Source: Sherwoodlollariibacterium sp049275655
GTDB taxonomy: Bacteria; Omnitrophota; Gorgyraeia; Gygaellales; Profunditerraquicolaceae
DNA length: 64,000 nt
Direction of reading: 5' to 3'
Assembly (NCBI GenBank): GCA_049275655.1
Contig: JBASUY010000020.1
Location: forward strand, 1 to 64,000
The notes below the pieces were generated by a model. It was given only the letters and a program-made list of their open reading frames with translations. It did not search any database and had not been told where the DNA came from. The position numbers were made by a program, and so were the translations under genes. The stretch's first letter is position 1. Each line of letters begins with the position of its first letter. Below are positions 49,137 to 58,507 of this stretch, in pieces.

Positions 49137-50562
49137 TGAGAGTATCTTTTAGCAGTTCTTTAGCTATCTTAGGATTGGCCTTGCCTTTGGATTTACGCAT
49201 TAATTGCCCTACTAAAAACATAAGTGCATTTTCCTTGCCGGATTTGTAATCTTCTGCTGATTTAGGGTTTTCTTTTATAACCTCTACCACCATCTCTTTT
49301 AATGCGCCCTCTTCAGATATCTGAGCAAGGTTCTTTTCTTTTATGATATCCGTAGGCAGCTTACCGGTATTTATCATCTCGGTCAAAACTATCTTTGCGG
49401 ATAAAAGAGAGATTTCATTCTTTTCTGTAAGCGCTATAAGTTGAAGTAAATTTTTAGAGGTTACCCCTAATTTAGATATGCTCATATTTCTATCATTTGC
49501 CTCTTTAAGTAACGGCCCGATAAACCAATTAGAGACTGCCTTTTTGTCTTTATTAGGGTAAACCTTGAAAGATTCTTCGGCAAAATTTGCATCTTGACAG
49601 GAAGCAACAAGAATTCTTGCGTCATATTCAGGCAGACCATACTCTTTAATAAAACGACAGCTTTTTTCATAAGGCAACTCAGGAATAGTATCTTTAATCT
49701 CTTTAACCATGGACTCAGTTATTTTTAAAGGCGGTAAATCAGGATCCGGAAAATACCTATAGTCCTTAGCTGCTTCTTTTGTGCGCATGGAAATAGTCTT
49801 TAGTTCTTTTGCATCCCAAAGCCGCGTCTCTTGAATAACCATTGAGCCGGAACCTAATAATTCTGCCTGCCTCTTTATCTCATAGGTAAGCGCATCCTTA
49901 ACCCCTTTAAAAGAATTCATATTCTTTATCTCTGTTTTAACCCCTAATTTTTTTTCTCCTTTAGGCCTAAGAGATACATTTGCGTCGCAACGCAAAGAAC
50001 CCTTCTCCATATCACAATCAGAGACATCTAAATATTCAATAACACTCTTTAAAGTTGATAGATACAAATGCGCCTCTTCGGGCGAGGTTAGCTCTGGCTG
50101 ACTAACTATTTCAAGCAAGGGCATCCCTGCACGGTTAAAATCTATAAGGCTTACGCCTTCTTCGTGTATTAACTTACCTGCGTCCTCTTCTATGTGTACC
50201 CGGGCTATGCCAATAGGTTTTACCCCTGCAAGAGTAGGCAAATTTAAATACCCGTCTAAAGACAGAGGAAAGTCATATTGGGAGATTTGGTAGTTTTTAG
50301 ATAAGTCCGGGTAAAAATAATTCTTCCGGTCAAATTTTGTGTATTTTTGCACCTTACAATTTAAGGCAAGCGCAACCTTAATTGCATATTCAAGGACCTT
50401 TTTGTTAAATAGAGGCAAGGCTCCCGGAAGGCCTAAACAAGACGGACAGGTTTGCGTATTAGGCCCTTTACCAAATTCAGTAGAACATCCGCAAAAAGCC
50501 TTTGTCTTAGTGGATAATTGTAGATGGACCTCTAACCCTATTACTGCTTCATACTCTTTCAT
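49129..50562 (-). CDS. gatB: Aspartyl/glutamyl-tRNA amidotransferase subunit B
   Basis: Activates the misacylated Glu-tRNA(Gln) or Asp-tRNA(Asn) and passes ammonia from GatA. 477 residues: EAVIGLEVHLQLSTKTKAFCGC, CPSCLGLPGALP (zinc-type Cys), FDRKNYFYPDLSKNYQISQY and the C-terminal YqeY-like tail VGQLMRKSKGKANP. Order gatC-gatA-gatB in one operon, 1 bp after gatA. Confidence 0.98.
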   Translation of the reverse strand: MKEYEAVIGLEVHLQLSTKTKAFCGCSTEFGKGPNTQTCPSCLGLPGALPLFNKKVLEYAIKVALALNCKVQKYTKFDRKNYFYPDLSKNYQISQYDFPLSLDGYLNLPTLAGVKPIGIARVHIEEDAGKLIHEEGVSLIDFNRAGMPLLEIVSQPELTSPEEAHLYLSTLKSVIEYLDVSDCDMEKGSLRCDANVSLRPKGEKKLGVKTEIKNMNSFKGVKDALTYEIKRQAELLGSGSMVIQETRLWDAKELKTISMRTKEAAKDYRYFPDPDLPPLKITESMVKEIKDTIPELPYEKSCRFIKEYGLPEYDARILVASCQDANFAEESFKVYPNKDKKAVSNWFIGPLLKEANDRNMSISKLGVTSKNLLQLIALTEKNEISLLSAKIVLTEMINTGKLPTDIIKEKNLAQISEEGALKEMVVEVIKENPKSAEDYKSGKENALMFLVGQLMRKSKGKANPKIAKELLKDTLNA

Positions 50563-50563
50563 C

Positions 50564-52000
50564 TTATTTTAGATTTGGCTTTATCTTATGCCACTTAGTG
50601 TTTTGCTCATAGGCAAATGCTAAAGAGAATATTTTTTCTTCATCAAAATGATTAGCTAATATCTGCAAGCCCACCGGTAAACCGTTTTTAGTAAAACCGC
50701 AGGGTAAGGATATCGCCGGAATTCCTGTTAAATTCGCAGATATGGTATAAATATCTGCGAAATATTTTTTTAAAGGATCGGTAAACTTTTCCCCTACTTT
50801 AAACGTAAGAGTAGGAAAAGTAGGGCTTAAGATACAGTCAAAATCTTTAAATAACTTATCAAAATCATTCTTTATTAGGGTGCGCACCTTTAAGGCGCGT
50901 AAATAATAATCTTCGTAATATTTATGAGAAAGAAAAAGAGTCCCTAATATAATTCTGCGCTTGGCTTCAGTGCCAAAGCCTTCAGCGCGGGTCTTTTTAT
51001 ACATATCAATAATATTTTCGGATTTACTCTGCAAACCGTAACGAACTCCATCAAACTTAGCCATGCTTGAACTTGCCTCAGCAGTAGCAATAATATAATA
51101 GGCTGCGGCAGCATAATCAACATGAGGTATAGAGACCTCCTTAAAAGTAACCCCCAGCCTCTTTAATTCCTCAATAGCCTCTTTTATGCAAGAAGATACC
51201 TCTGGGTCTAAATATTTAGCAAAATATTCTTTAGGGTAGGCTACCTTAAACCCCTGTATATCCTTGCCTAAAGCTTTTAAATAATCAGGGACAGGAAGGT
51301 TAACTGAAGTAGCATCTTTTGTGTCTTGCCCTGAGATTATCTTTAATAGGAGTGCGCTATCATGAACATCCTTAGTAATTGGCCCAATCTGGTCTAAACT
51401 TGAAGCAAAGGCGATTAATCCATAACGAGAGACCCTTCCATAGGTAGGCTTTAATCCTACTACCCCACAAAAAGCAGAGGGCTGACGAATTGAACCTCCG
51501 GTATCTGAGCCAAGCGCCCATATTGCACTATCTGCGGCAACTGCAGCGGCAGAACCCCCGGAAGAGCCTCCGGAAACATAATCTAAATTCCAAGGGTTAC
51601 GCGTAACCCCAAAGCAGGAATTTTCTGTGGAAGAACCAAAAGCAAATTCATCCATATTAGTCTTCTTATCAAAAAAAGAGTTCCCAGATTCTTTTATCTT
51701 AGTAATTACAGTAGCGTCAAAAGGAGGGATAAATCCTGAGAGAATCTTAGAACAACACTCTGTGGGGTAGCCTTCGGTAGATATATTATCTTTAATAGAT
51801 ACAGGTATTCCTTGATTTTTATCAGCATAAACTTTCTGCGTAGCCTTTCCATTGCCTCTTCTTACATAAGCATTAAGGGTTTCGTCTATCTCATCAATCC
51901 GTTTTTGTAAAGAATTGACTATATCTTGCCCAAGGACCTCCCCCTGCTTTATCTTATCTAAAAGCTCATGGGCTGTTAAGGCATTCAGTTCTTTTTTCAT
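50564..52000 (-). CDS. gatA: Aspartyl/glutamyl-tRNA amidotransferase subunit A
   Basis: The amidase subunit that frees ammonia from glutamine. 478 residues with the Ser-cisSer-Lys triad: Lys in IPVSIKDNIST, and both serines in the Gly/Ser-rich stretch GGSSGGSAAAVAADSAIWA and GSDTGGSIRQPSAFCG. 9 bp after gatC. Its presence implies that Gln-tRNA or Asn-tRNA is made by the indirect route. Confidence 0.98.
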   Translation of the reverse strand: MKKELNALTAHELLDKIKQGEVLGQDIVNSLQKRIDEIDETLNAYVRRGNGKATQKVYADKNQGIPVSIKDNISTEGYPTECCSKILSGFIPPFDATVITKIKESGNSFFDKKTNMDEFAFGSSTENSCFGVTRNPWNLDYVSGGSSGGSAAAVAADSAIWALGSDTGGSIRQPSAFCGVVGLKPTYGRVSRYGLIAFASSLDQIGPITKDVHDSALLLKIISGQDTKDATSVNLPVPDYLKALGKDIQGFKVAYPKEYFAKYLDPEVSSCIKEAIEELKRLGVTFKEVSIPHVDYAAAAYYIIATAEASSSMAKFDGVRYGLQSKSENIIDMYKKTRAEGFGTEAKRRIILGTLFLSHKYYEDYYLRALKVRTLIKNDFDKLFKDFDCILSPTFPTLTFKVGEKFTDPLKKYFADIYTISANLTGIPAISLPCGFTKNGLPVGLQILANHFDEEKIFSLAFAYEQNTKWHKIKPNLK

Positions 52001-52009
52001 CTTGTAGTA

Positions 52010-52294
52010 TTACTCAATTATTTTGGGGACTAAAAAGAAGTTTCCCTTCTTTAAAGGGGCATTAGCTAATGCTTTTTCTATTGGAAGCGAATCTTCCACC
52101 AGGTCATCCCTTAAAAGATTATCCATTAAGATAGCTTGGATTGTAGGAGGGGTATTATCTATATTTACCTCTTTAAGCCTATCAATAAAACTAAGTATAT
52201 GCTTAAATTCTTTGGAGAACTTAACAAGCTCATCTTCCGTTAATTCTATCCGCGCTAAATTAGCTATACCTTCAACTATCTTATTATCTATCAT
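52010..52294 (-). CDS. gatC: Aspartyl/glutamyl-tRNA amidotransferase subunit C
   Basis: 94 residues, a helical clamp between GatA and GatB. IANLARIELTEDELVKFSKEF is the family start and LRDDLVEDSLPIEKALANAPLKKGNFFLVPKII the usual extended end. First gene of the operon, after the promoter at 52336-52364. Confidence 0.96.
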   Translation of the reverse strand: MIDNKIVEGIANLARIELTEDELVKFSKEFKHILSFIDRLKEVNIDNTPPTIQAILMDNLLRDDLVEDSLPIEKALANAPLKKGNFFLVPKIIE

Positions 52295-52335
52295 AGTATT
52301 ATCCTAACTCTATATTTATACTCTATTGAAAAATT

Positions 52336-52364
52336 ATATTATCATTTTAAGAGGCAAAAGTCAA
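52336..52364 (-). promoter_or_regulatory. Promoter for the gatCAB-ctpA-tsaD operon
   Basis: TTGACT (52359-52364) and TAATAT (52336-52341) on the minus strand, 17 bp apart, in the 132-bp divergent region shared with the plus-strand gene. Predicted start near 52329, about 34 nt before the gatC ATG. Confidence 0.65.
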
Positions 52365-52390
52365 TAATCTAATAAAATAAAATAATTATG

Positions 52391-52418
52391 TGGACAAAAT
52401 TTTAAAATTATGTAAAAT
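52391..52418 (+). promoter_or_regulatory. Promoter of the 1,072-residue gene; mRNA probably leaderless
   Basis: TGGACA (52391-52396) and TAAAAT (52413-52418) with 16-bp spacing. The expected start at about 52425 is within two bases of the ATG at 52427, and no Shine-Dalgarno lies between. Confidence 0.6.
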
Positions 52419-52426
52419 GAAATAAC

Positions 52427-55400
52427 ATGATTAAAGAAACTAACAAAAAACCAAAGTATCTTCTTAATAAAGAGGGCGCATTTGTAATTAAAAATTATAA
52501 TTTCTCTAAGCCCTTCTCTAGTTTTTTACCCGGGATAGCCGGTAGATACGGCATACCTATGTGGGCCTTCTATGTAAACCGCGCTCAATGTATTTCAAGC
52601 TTTGGGATAAAAGATAAAGACCACGCGATACTAGAGTTCTTCCCCGCTAATAAGGCATGGCAATCTGTTTCTACGCACGGGTTCAGGACTTTCTTAAAAG
52701 TCAGTAAAAATAATAAGGACTTTTTTTATGAGCCCTTCCATAACGGATTTACGAATCTTTCTTATAAAATAACAAATAGGATATATATCCTGCCTTATGA
52801 ATTAACTATTGAAGAAGAGAACAAAACCTTAAATCTTGTTACCAGAATTAAATATTTTAATATCCCCAATGACAACTACGCCGGATTAGCTAGGATAGTA
52901 GAACTAAAAAACCTGAATAAAAACTTAATAAAAATAGAGCTCCTTGACGGGCTGCCTCAAATTGTCCCTTATGGAACTAATAACTATTGCCTTAAAAAAA
53001 TGTCGCGCACGATTGAGGCGTGGATGGGGGTTGAAAACCTTAAGAATAACGCCCCCTTTTATAGGCTTACAGTTGACCCTGCTGACCGGCCAGAGATAGT
53101 CCACATAAAAGAAGGCAACTTTTATTTAGGTTTTAGTTCTGAAGCCAAAAAAACAAAGCTAATCAAACCTATCATTAATCCGGATAATATATTCGGCCCG
53201 ATTACTGATTTTTCTTGCCCAAGGTTATTCTTAAGCAAAGATTTTTCTCCCCCGCAAAATGAAACTATACAAAGTAAAACCCCTTCTGCTTTTATATACT
53301 CTTCTTTTAGCCTAAAGCAAAATGAAAATAAAAAGCTCTACGCTCTAAGCGGCTATATGCGTAGCCTAAAAGACCTTAACAACTCCTTAAAGAGGCTCTC
53401 TTCTCCTGCCTACATTGAATCTAAAAGAATTGAAAATATGAAATTAATAAATAGCTTACTTGAAAATGTCAGGACAAACTCATCTTCAAGAGAGTTTAAC
53501 CTCTATTCTCAACAGACTTACTTAGATAATATATTACGCGGCGGGTATCCGGTTATGTTTGCGCAAAACAAGCCTTTCTATCTTTATTCGCGCAAGCACG
53601 GCGATCCTGAAAGAGATTACAATAAGTTTCAAATTTCTCCAACATACCTCTCCCAAGGCAATGGCAATTACCGGGACTTAAACCAAAACCGCAGGAACGA
53701 AGTTTGGTTTAATCCTAAGATAAAAGAAAAAGACTTACTCTCGTTATTTAATCTTATCCAACTCGACGGATTTAACCCTTTAGTGACAAAGGGTACGCGT
53801 TTTATCTTACAGGATGCGCAAAAGATACGAACAAAACTCGCTCAATTTACTAAAAAAGAAAACGTAGATAAAATCCTTCTTGCCTTTACAGGAAAAAGGT
53901 TTTCTCCTGGTGAGATAATTCATTTTATTGAAGATAATCAAATAAAACTAACCTCTTCTTATGATGAGTTGTTAGATATTATTGTCTCTTGTTCCTTAGA
54001 GATAAATGAAGCAGAACATTTAGAAGGTTTTTGGATTGACCATTGGCATTATAATTTAGACCTTCTTGATAGCTACCTTGCTATTTACCCGGAAAAAGCA
54101 AAAGAGATATTCTTTGAAAAAAGGGAATTTACCTTCTTTGATAATGACAGAGTAGTAAAACCAAGGAAAGAAAAATATATTCTTCATAATGGCCTCCCGC
54201 GTCAACTACATGCAGTTACTATAGACCTTAATAAAAAAGAGATCCTAAGCAAAAGGAAAACTGCTCCTAATATAGCGCGCACAGAGGGCGGTTTTGGGGA
54301 TATTTATCAAACAACCCTCATAAATAAGCTTCTATGCCTCTTGGTTAATAAGTATGCCTCCCTTGACTCTTTTGGCGTAGGAGTTGAGATGGAATCAGAT
54401 AAGCCTAATTGGTTTGATTCTTTAAATGGGCTACCTGCTATATTCGGCTCTTCCCTCTCAGAGACCTTTGAGCTAAAACGATTAGCGCTCTATATCAAAA
54501 ACTCTATAAATTTAACCCCTACAGAAGGTATCTTCGTTACGGAAGAGATTTACAGGCTTTTAGAAAAATTATACGTTTTAACTAAAGAATATTTTAATAA
54601 GACACTAAGTGACTTTCAATGGTGGGATGAGACGCATTTAGCGAAAGAGTCTTATTGGTCAGATACAAAAATGGGAGTTAAGGGAAAAGAGTTAAATATA
54701 CCTTCAAAGGACTTAAGCCAGATCGTTAATTTATTTATAAAGAAAATTGATATAGGCATAGATAAGGCTTGGGATAAAAAATCCTCTGTATATAGAGGTT
54801 ATTTTTTCCATGAAGTTACCAAATACGAAAGGCTAAAAGATAATTTCATAAAACCTCTATCTTTTAAGCAGATTACCTTGCCCTTATTCCTTGAGCCGCA
54901 GATGCATGGCTTACGCCTTGCAGAAAACCAAGCTAAAGCTAAAGCCCTATATAAAGGGGTAAAAAGAAGCGCTCTCTTTGATAAAAAACTATCTATGTAT
55001 AAAGTAACTGCTTCGCTTAAACCTATGCCTGAGGAGATTGGTAGATGCAGGGTATTCCCTTCCGGCTGGCTTGAGAATGAATCTGTATGGCTACATATGG
55101 AGTATAAGTATCTCCTTGAATTACTAAAACAAGGGCTTTATGAAGAGTTTTACCAGGATTTTAAAAAAGCCCTTATACCTTTTCAGGACCCAAAAAGATA
55201 CGGGCGAAGCATCCTTGAAAACTCTTCTTTCCTTGTAAGTAGCGCTTTCCCTGATAAAACTTTACATGGAAATGGGTTTGTTGCCCGGCTATCCGGCTCT
55301 ACAGCAGAATTTTTAGATATCTGGCTTAAGATTAACCTTGGGATAAAACCCTTCTTTATAACCGGTAATAATACCCTTAACCTCTGCTTTAAACCTATAT

Positions 55401-55645
55401 TAAATGCCTGGTTATTTGATAAAAATGGAAATTATTCTTTTAATTTCTTAAGCAAGATAAAGGTTGCCTATCACAATCCTGCCAAAAAGAATACCTACGG
55501 CAAAAACTCAGCTAAAGTCCAATATATAACTTTTAAAGACAACAACGGGCTTTTAATCAAAATAAACTCAGATACAATCAAATCCCCTTACGCAGAACAA
55601 ATCCGCTTAGGTAAAATCAATCAGATAGATATCCATTTAAAATAA
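52427..55645 (+). CDS. Large uncharacterised protein, cellobiose phosphorylase-like (GH94-like clan)
   Basis: The only plus-strand gene: 1,072 residues, no signal peptide, no membrane segment. The N-terminal region (about 25-75, FSSFLPGIAGRYGIPMWAFY and FGIKDKDHAILEFFPANKAW) belongs to a large cytoplasmic family that databases commonly label cellobiose phosphorylase. The middle stretches EGGFGDIYQTTLINKLLCLL and DKPNWFDSLNGLPAIFGSS look like the helical barrel of such glycoside-active enzymes, but I cannot assign the acid and phosphate-binding residues. Substrate and reaction are therefore open. It is expressed alone from its own promoter, diverging from gatC and converging on the barrel-protein gene. 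Confidence 0.75.
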   Translation: MIKETNKKPKYLLNKEGAFVIKNYNFSKPFSSFLPGIAGRYGIPMWAFYVNRAQCISSFGIKDKDHAILEFFPANKAWQSVSTHGFRTFLKVSKNNKDFFYEPFHNGFTNLSYKITNRIYILPYELTIEEENKTLNLVTRIKYFNIPNDNYAGLARIVELKNLNKNLIKIELLDGLPQIVPYGTNNYCLKKMSRTIEAWMGVENLKNNAPFYRLTVDPADRPEIVHIKEGNFYLGFSSEAKKTKLIKPIINPDNIFGPITDFSCPRLFLSKDFSPPQNETIQSKTPSAFIYSSFSLKQNENKKLYALSGYMRSLKDLNNSLKRLSSPAYIESKRIENMKLINSLLENVRTNSSSREFNLYSQQTYLDNILRGGYPVMFAQNKPFYLYSRKHGDPERDYNKFQISPTYLSQGNGNYRDLNQNRRNEVWFNPKIKEKDLLSLFNLIQLDGFNPLVTKGTRFILQDAQKIRTKLAQFTKKENVDKILLAFTGKRFSPGEIIHFIEDNQIKLTSSYDELLDIIVSCSLEINEAEHLEGFWIDHWHYNLDLLDSYLAIYPEKAKEIFFEKREFTFFDNDRVVKPRKEKYILHNGLPRQLHAVTIDLNKKEILSKRKTAPNIARTEGGFGDIYQTTLINKLLCLLVNKYASLDSFGVGVEMESDKPNWFDSLNGLPAIFGSSLSETFELKRLALYIKNSINLTPTEGIFVTEEIYRLLEKLYVLTKEYFNKTLSDFQWWDETHLAKESYWSDTKMGVKGKELNIPSKDLSQIVNLFIKKIDIGIDKAWDKKSSVYRGYFFHEVTKYERLKDNFIKPLSFKQITLPLFLEPQMHGLRLAENQAKAKALYKGVKRSALFDKKLSMYKVTASLKPMPEEIGRCRVFPSGWLENESVWLHMEYKYLLELLKQGLYEEFYQDFKKALIPFQDPKRYGRSILENSSFLVSSAFPDKTLHGNGFVARLSGSTAEFLDIWLKINLGIKPFFITGNNTLNLCFKPILNAWLFDKNGNYSFNFLSKIKVAYHNPAKKNTYGKNSAKVQYITFKDNNGLLIKINSDTIKSPYAEQIRLGKINQIDIHLK

Positions 55646-55676
55646 GGTATTTATTAAAAAGGTAGGTAAAAACAGG

Positions 55677-58448
55677 TTAAAATCTGCGGCGATAATATAC
55701 GCGGACTATGTGTGCGGTATCTATTGTTAGCAGCGCTCCACCCGTAGGATCATAGAGCCTTCCGATAGAGCTTGAGTTTCCTTCTCCATACTGGATAGTA
55801 AACTCATCATCCTTAGTAGGCATATATCTAAGCTCTGTAAAAATATTGTGGTGACCGGTTGTTTTAGAGTTCCCATCTCTAACTAAAAGGGGATTCTTCC
55901 ATAGGGAATAAGTGTATTTAAAACAGAGCCCTAACTTATCTGTAGGCTCATAAACCATCTGTAAGCCAAAGTGGTTCATATTATCTGAGTTTTGCCCTGC
56001 CATCTTAAACTCATTATAAGTATAATCAAGGTAGATATTGAATTTTTCTAAAGGAGAGATATCTAAGCCTGCTTTGTAAATATTATAGAACGGATAAGGC
56101 GCCTGTGGAAAGAATTCTTGATCATAAAGAAACCTGCCCCAACCGCGATACGTATTGCCATATTCAGAATAAGTTCTCCAGAACCCCGCGTCATTAAATA
56201 CGCCGTTAGGAAAATTACCATAAGCTAAATAATAGTCATTCGTCCTTTCCCAGACAATATTTGCCTTTAACCACTCTACAAAAGCGTATTCTAACCCTAT
56301 AGAACCTGTTTTAATGCTTGGATCAGCTCCATCAGGGACAACTTTATTAGTTAAACCTATATCAGTGTCAATATCAAAATTAAAAGGGTCTATCTCTCCT
56401 TTGGTCTTTGGTAGGTCATGATAAAGGAGTAAACCTTTGAGGGTAAGTTTTTCAAATGGCTTAAACATTATCTCATCACGCACAACAGTCTCAACATACT
56501 TGCCATTATTCTTATGCACATTACGTACATCAAAAAGATTTGAGAAGGTATCTTCATAAAAAGTCTCAAATCTGAAACCAATAGTACTTCTATCTTTATC
56601 TATCCCATCTCCTATACGCGTAGCGTCAAGCTCATCTTGATTAACATAGGCAGAGCTTAAACCTGGGGTAAAATACCCAAAGTTCTTTCTAAAAGAGATA
56701 TGCCTTGACCAAAAATCATCATCCCGCGTATCACGGTAATTAGAAAGAGGGGCATCAAAACCCCTATCCATCCTGGCAATAAAAAATTTACTCTTTGCCA
56801 TAAATGATTCGTCTTTAGCTATTTTAGATTCATTATAAGCATCAGTAAGAACTATAAGCTCTTTTTGAGGATAACGGTTAATAAGCGTAAAATAATAAGC
56901 ATTTCCGCGTGCCTTAGTCTTGTATTGGGAGTCAAGCTGATCATAGTAAGATTGCGACCTTAAGACTTCTGCTTGAGCCTTAACTCCTTCAATAATCTCA
57001 TAGCTTAAATCCATCCCACCTACATAATTTGTGCTATCAACCTTGTTTTTATCATTAATATTTAATCCGGTGCGTGTAGTAAATGTAGCCCCTAAAGATA
57101 GATTATCCGCAGCAAAGTGCTTTAACCTACTTGCAGTAATATAATTATCCACCTCTTCATAATCCTGCCAGAGATCTTTAGGTGTGGCTACAGTAGTAGT
57201 AAATAACGTCTTCTCTGCTGAGCCAAGCTCAAAAGAAAACCCCCTTAAAGCAGTAAGGTATTTTCCTGTGCTATCCCGTATTGTAGAATAGGTATCATCC
57301 CAGATACCCTTAGTATAATCCAATGCACCCGGGTCTGAGTTATATCTACCCGGAGAATACCTTTTAAGCCAGGGACTGGGTGCCCACCATTTATGGTGAT
57401 TAGTTATACGCAAAGGATCGTCTGAAGTAAATGCCTGATCCTGATAAGCAATCGGGAAAACCCGGAATTTCACTCCGGCATCCTCATTCATATAATCAAG
57501 CCAAAATTCCCTAACCGGTTGAAACCTACGATGAATTTTCGTTTCAGGAATTACAAAAATGTTGCCAAAAGAAGAGGTAACTGTAGTAGGAAGCACCCTT
57601 CCGTTAACTACCTTTATTTCAGGAAGGTTAAATACATCCCCGCTAATTGAGGTAAAAACCCTATCATTTAAAGTATAGCCTGTATTCGACCAATACCTTA
57701 ATTCAACATCAGCAGTATCCCCCCATATCCCCCCGGTAATATTAAATTTGCTGCTCTTACCAGTAAAACTCCAAGGATCAATGGTTATGTTACTATGAAA
57801 ACTAAATCCGGATTTATTCTCTGTATCAAGGTTTATTGAAAGGCTATCATAAACCCTGGTATCAAATGTATTCCATCTTTGATTATAAGCCGCATCTGAT
57901 AAAACGCGCCAGTTCCTTTCATTTAAATCATAGTTAGCGCGCTTCCATATAAAATTACCCGGAGACTCAACCCCAAAAGAAAGCATCGCCTCTCCGGTTA
58001 CACGTATACCGCCTAATAAAAAACCCCTTGTTTTATCTTCAGTTAAAGGTTCAATTGTATCCTTAGGCTCTAAATCAGAGAATGCCTTCTCCATCGCCTC
58101 TTCTTTAGTATGTATATTATTCAAATCTTTGCTATTAGGGACAAGGGCCTCTTCCTGGGGATGGGTTTGGGGTTCTTTTGGAATATAAGATTGTGGCTTT
58201 TGTAATTGGTCCTTATTTTTAAAGATACGGCTTACATATTCTTTGGCAGTTTTATTTTCAGGGTCTGCAGCAAGGACTTTTTGAAACTCAGATAAGGCAT
58301 CATCGTATTTTTCAAGGTTATAAAGCTCTACCCCTAATTCACACAAATATTCTACTGCCAAAGTCTCTGCTATAGATAAAGACGGAATTAAAAAAAATAA
58401 AGCGCCTAAAAGCATAAGCGCCATAACAAGAATATATTTATTTTTCAT
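55677..58448 (-). CDS. Outer-membrane beta-barrel protein with N-terminal TPR
   Basis: 923 residues. A signal peptide (1-27, cleavage likely after SIAET or SLSIA) is followed by a TPR-type helical pair (about 33-75: LGVELYNLEKYDDALSEFQK and LAADPENKTAKEY), a Glu/Lys/Pro linker, and from about 145 a long stretch rich in alternating aromatic and polar residues typical of a porin-like barrel. The last residue is Phe (YYRRRF), the outer-membrane insertion signature. Transported substrate unknown. No Shine-Dalgarno; the ATG is 3 nt after the predicted transcription start. Monocistronic by position. Confidence 0.8.
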   Translation of the reverse strand: MKNKYILVMALMLLGALFFLIPSLSIAETLAVEYLCELGVELYNLEKYDDALSEFQKVLAADPENKTAKEYVSRIFKNKDQLQKPQSYIPKEPQTHPQEEALVPNSKDLNNIHTKEEAMEKAFSDLEPKDTIEPLTEDKTRGFLLGGIRVTGEAMLSFGVESPGNFIWKRANYDLNERNWRVLSDAAYNQRWNTFDTRVYDSLSINLDTENKSGFSFHSNITIDPWSFTGKSSKFNITGGIWGDTADVELRYWSNTGYTLNDRVFTSISGDVFNLPEIKVVNGRVLPTTVTSSFGNIFVIPETKIHRRFQPVREFWLDYMNEDAGVKFRVFPIAYQDQAFTSDDPLRITNHHKWWAPSPWLKRYSPGRYNSDPGALDYTKGIWDDTYSTIRDSTGKYLTALRGFSFELGSAEKTLFTTTVATPKDLWQDYEEVDNYITASRLKHFAADNLSLGATFTTRTGLNINDKNKVDSTNYVGGMDLSYEIIEGVKAQAEVLRSQSYYDQLDSQYKTKARGNAYYFTLINRYPQKELIVLTDAYNESKIAKDESFMAKSKFFIARMDRGFDAPLSNYRDTRDDDFWSRHISFRKNFGYFTPGLSSAYVNQDELDATRIGDGIDKDRSTIGFRFETFYEDTFSNLFDVRNVHKNNGKYVETVVRDEIMFKPFEKLTLKGLLLYHDLPKTKGEIDPFNFDIDTDIGLTNKVVPDGADPSIKTGSIGLEYAFVEWLKANIVWERTNDYYLAYGNFPNGVFNDAGFWRTYSEYGNTYRGWGRFLYDQEFFPQAPYPFYNIYKAGLDISPLEKFNIYLDYTYNEFKMAGQNSDNMNHFGLQMVYEPTDKLGLCFKYTYSLWKNPLLVRDGNSKTTGHHNIFTELRYMPTKDDEFTIQYGEGNSSSIGRLYDPTGGALLTIDTAHIVRVYYRRRF

Positions 58449-58457
58449 AATATTTTT

Positions 58458-58485
58458 ATTATATATAGGTAAAGCCCTTTGTCAA
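58458..58485 (-). promoter_or_regulatory. Strong promoter of the outer-membrane protein gene; near-leaderless
   Basis: Perfect TTGACA (58480-58485) and perfect TATAAT (58458-58463), 16 bp apart on the minus strand. Predicted start near 58451; the ATG is at 58446-58448. An A-tract (AAGAGCAAAAAA, 58489-58500) directly upstream could act as an UP element. Confidence 0.82.
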
Positions 58486-58488
58486 GAT

Positions 58489-58500
58489 TTTTTTGCTCTT
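58489..58500. repeat. 12-bp repeat copy 1 upstream of the barrel-protein promoter
   Basis: TTTTTTGCTCTT here recurs identically at 58976-58987, and its 11-bp core is inverted at 59033-59043. The copies flank two neighbouring promoters. They could be operator or UP-element sequences, or chance A/T tracts. Confidence 0.4.
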
Positions 58501-58507
58501 AAAAAAA

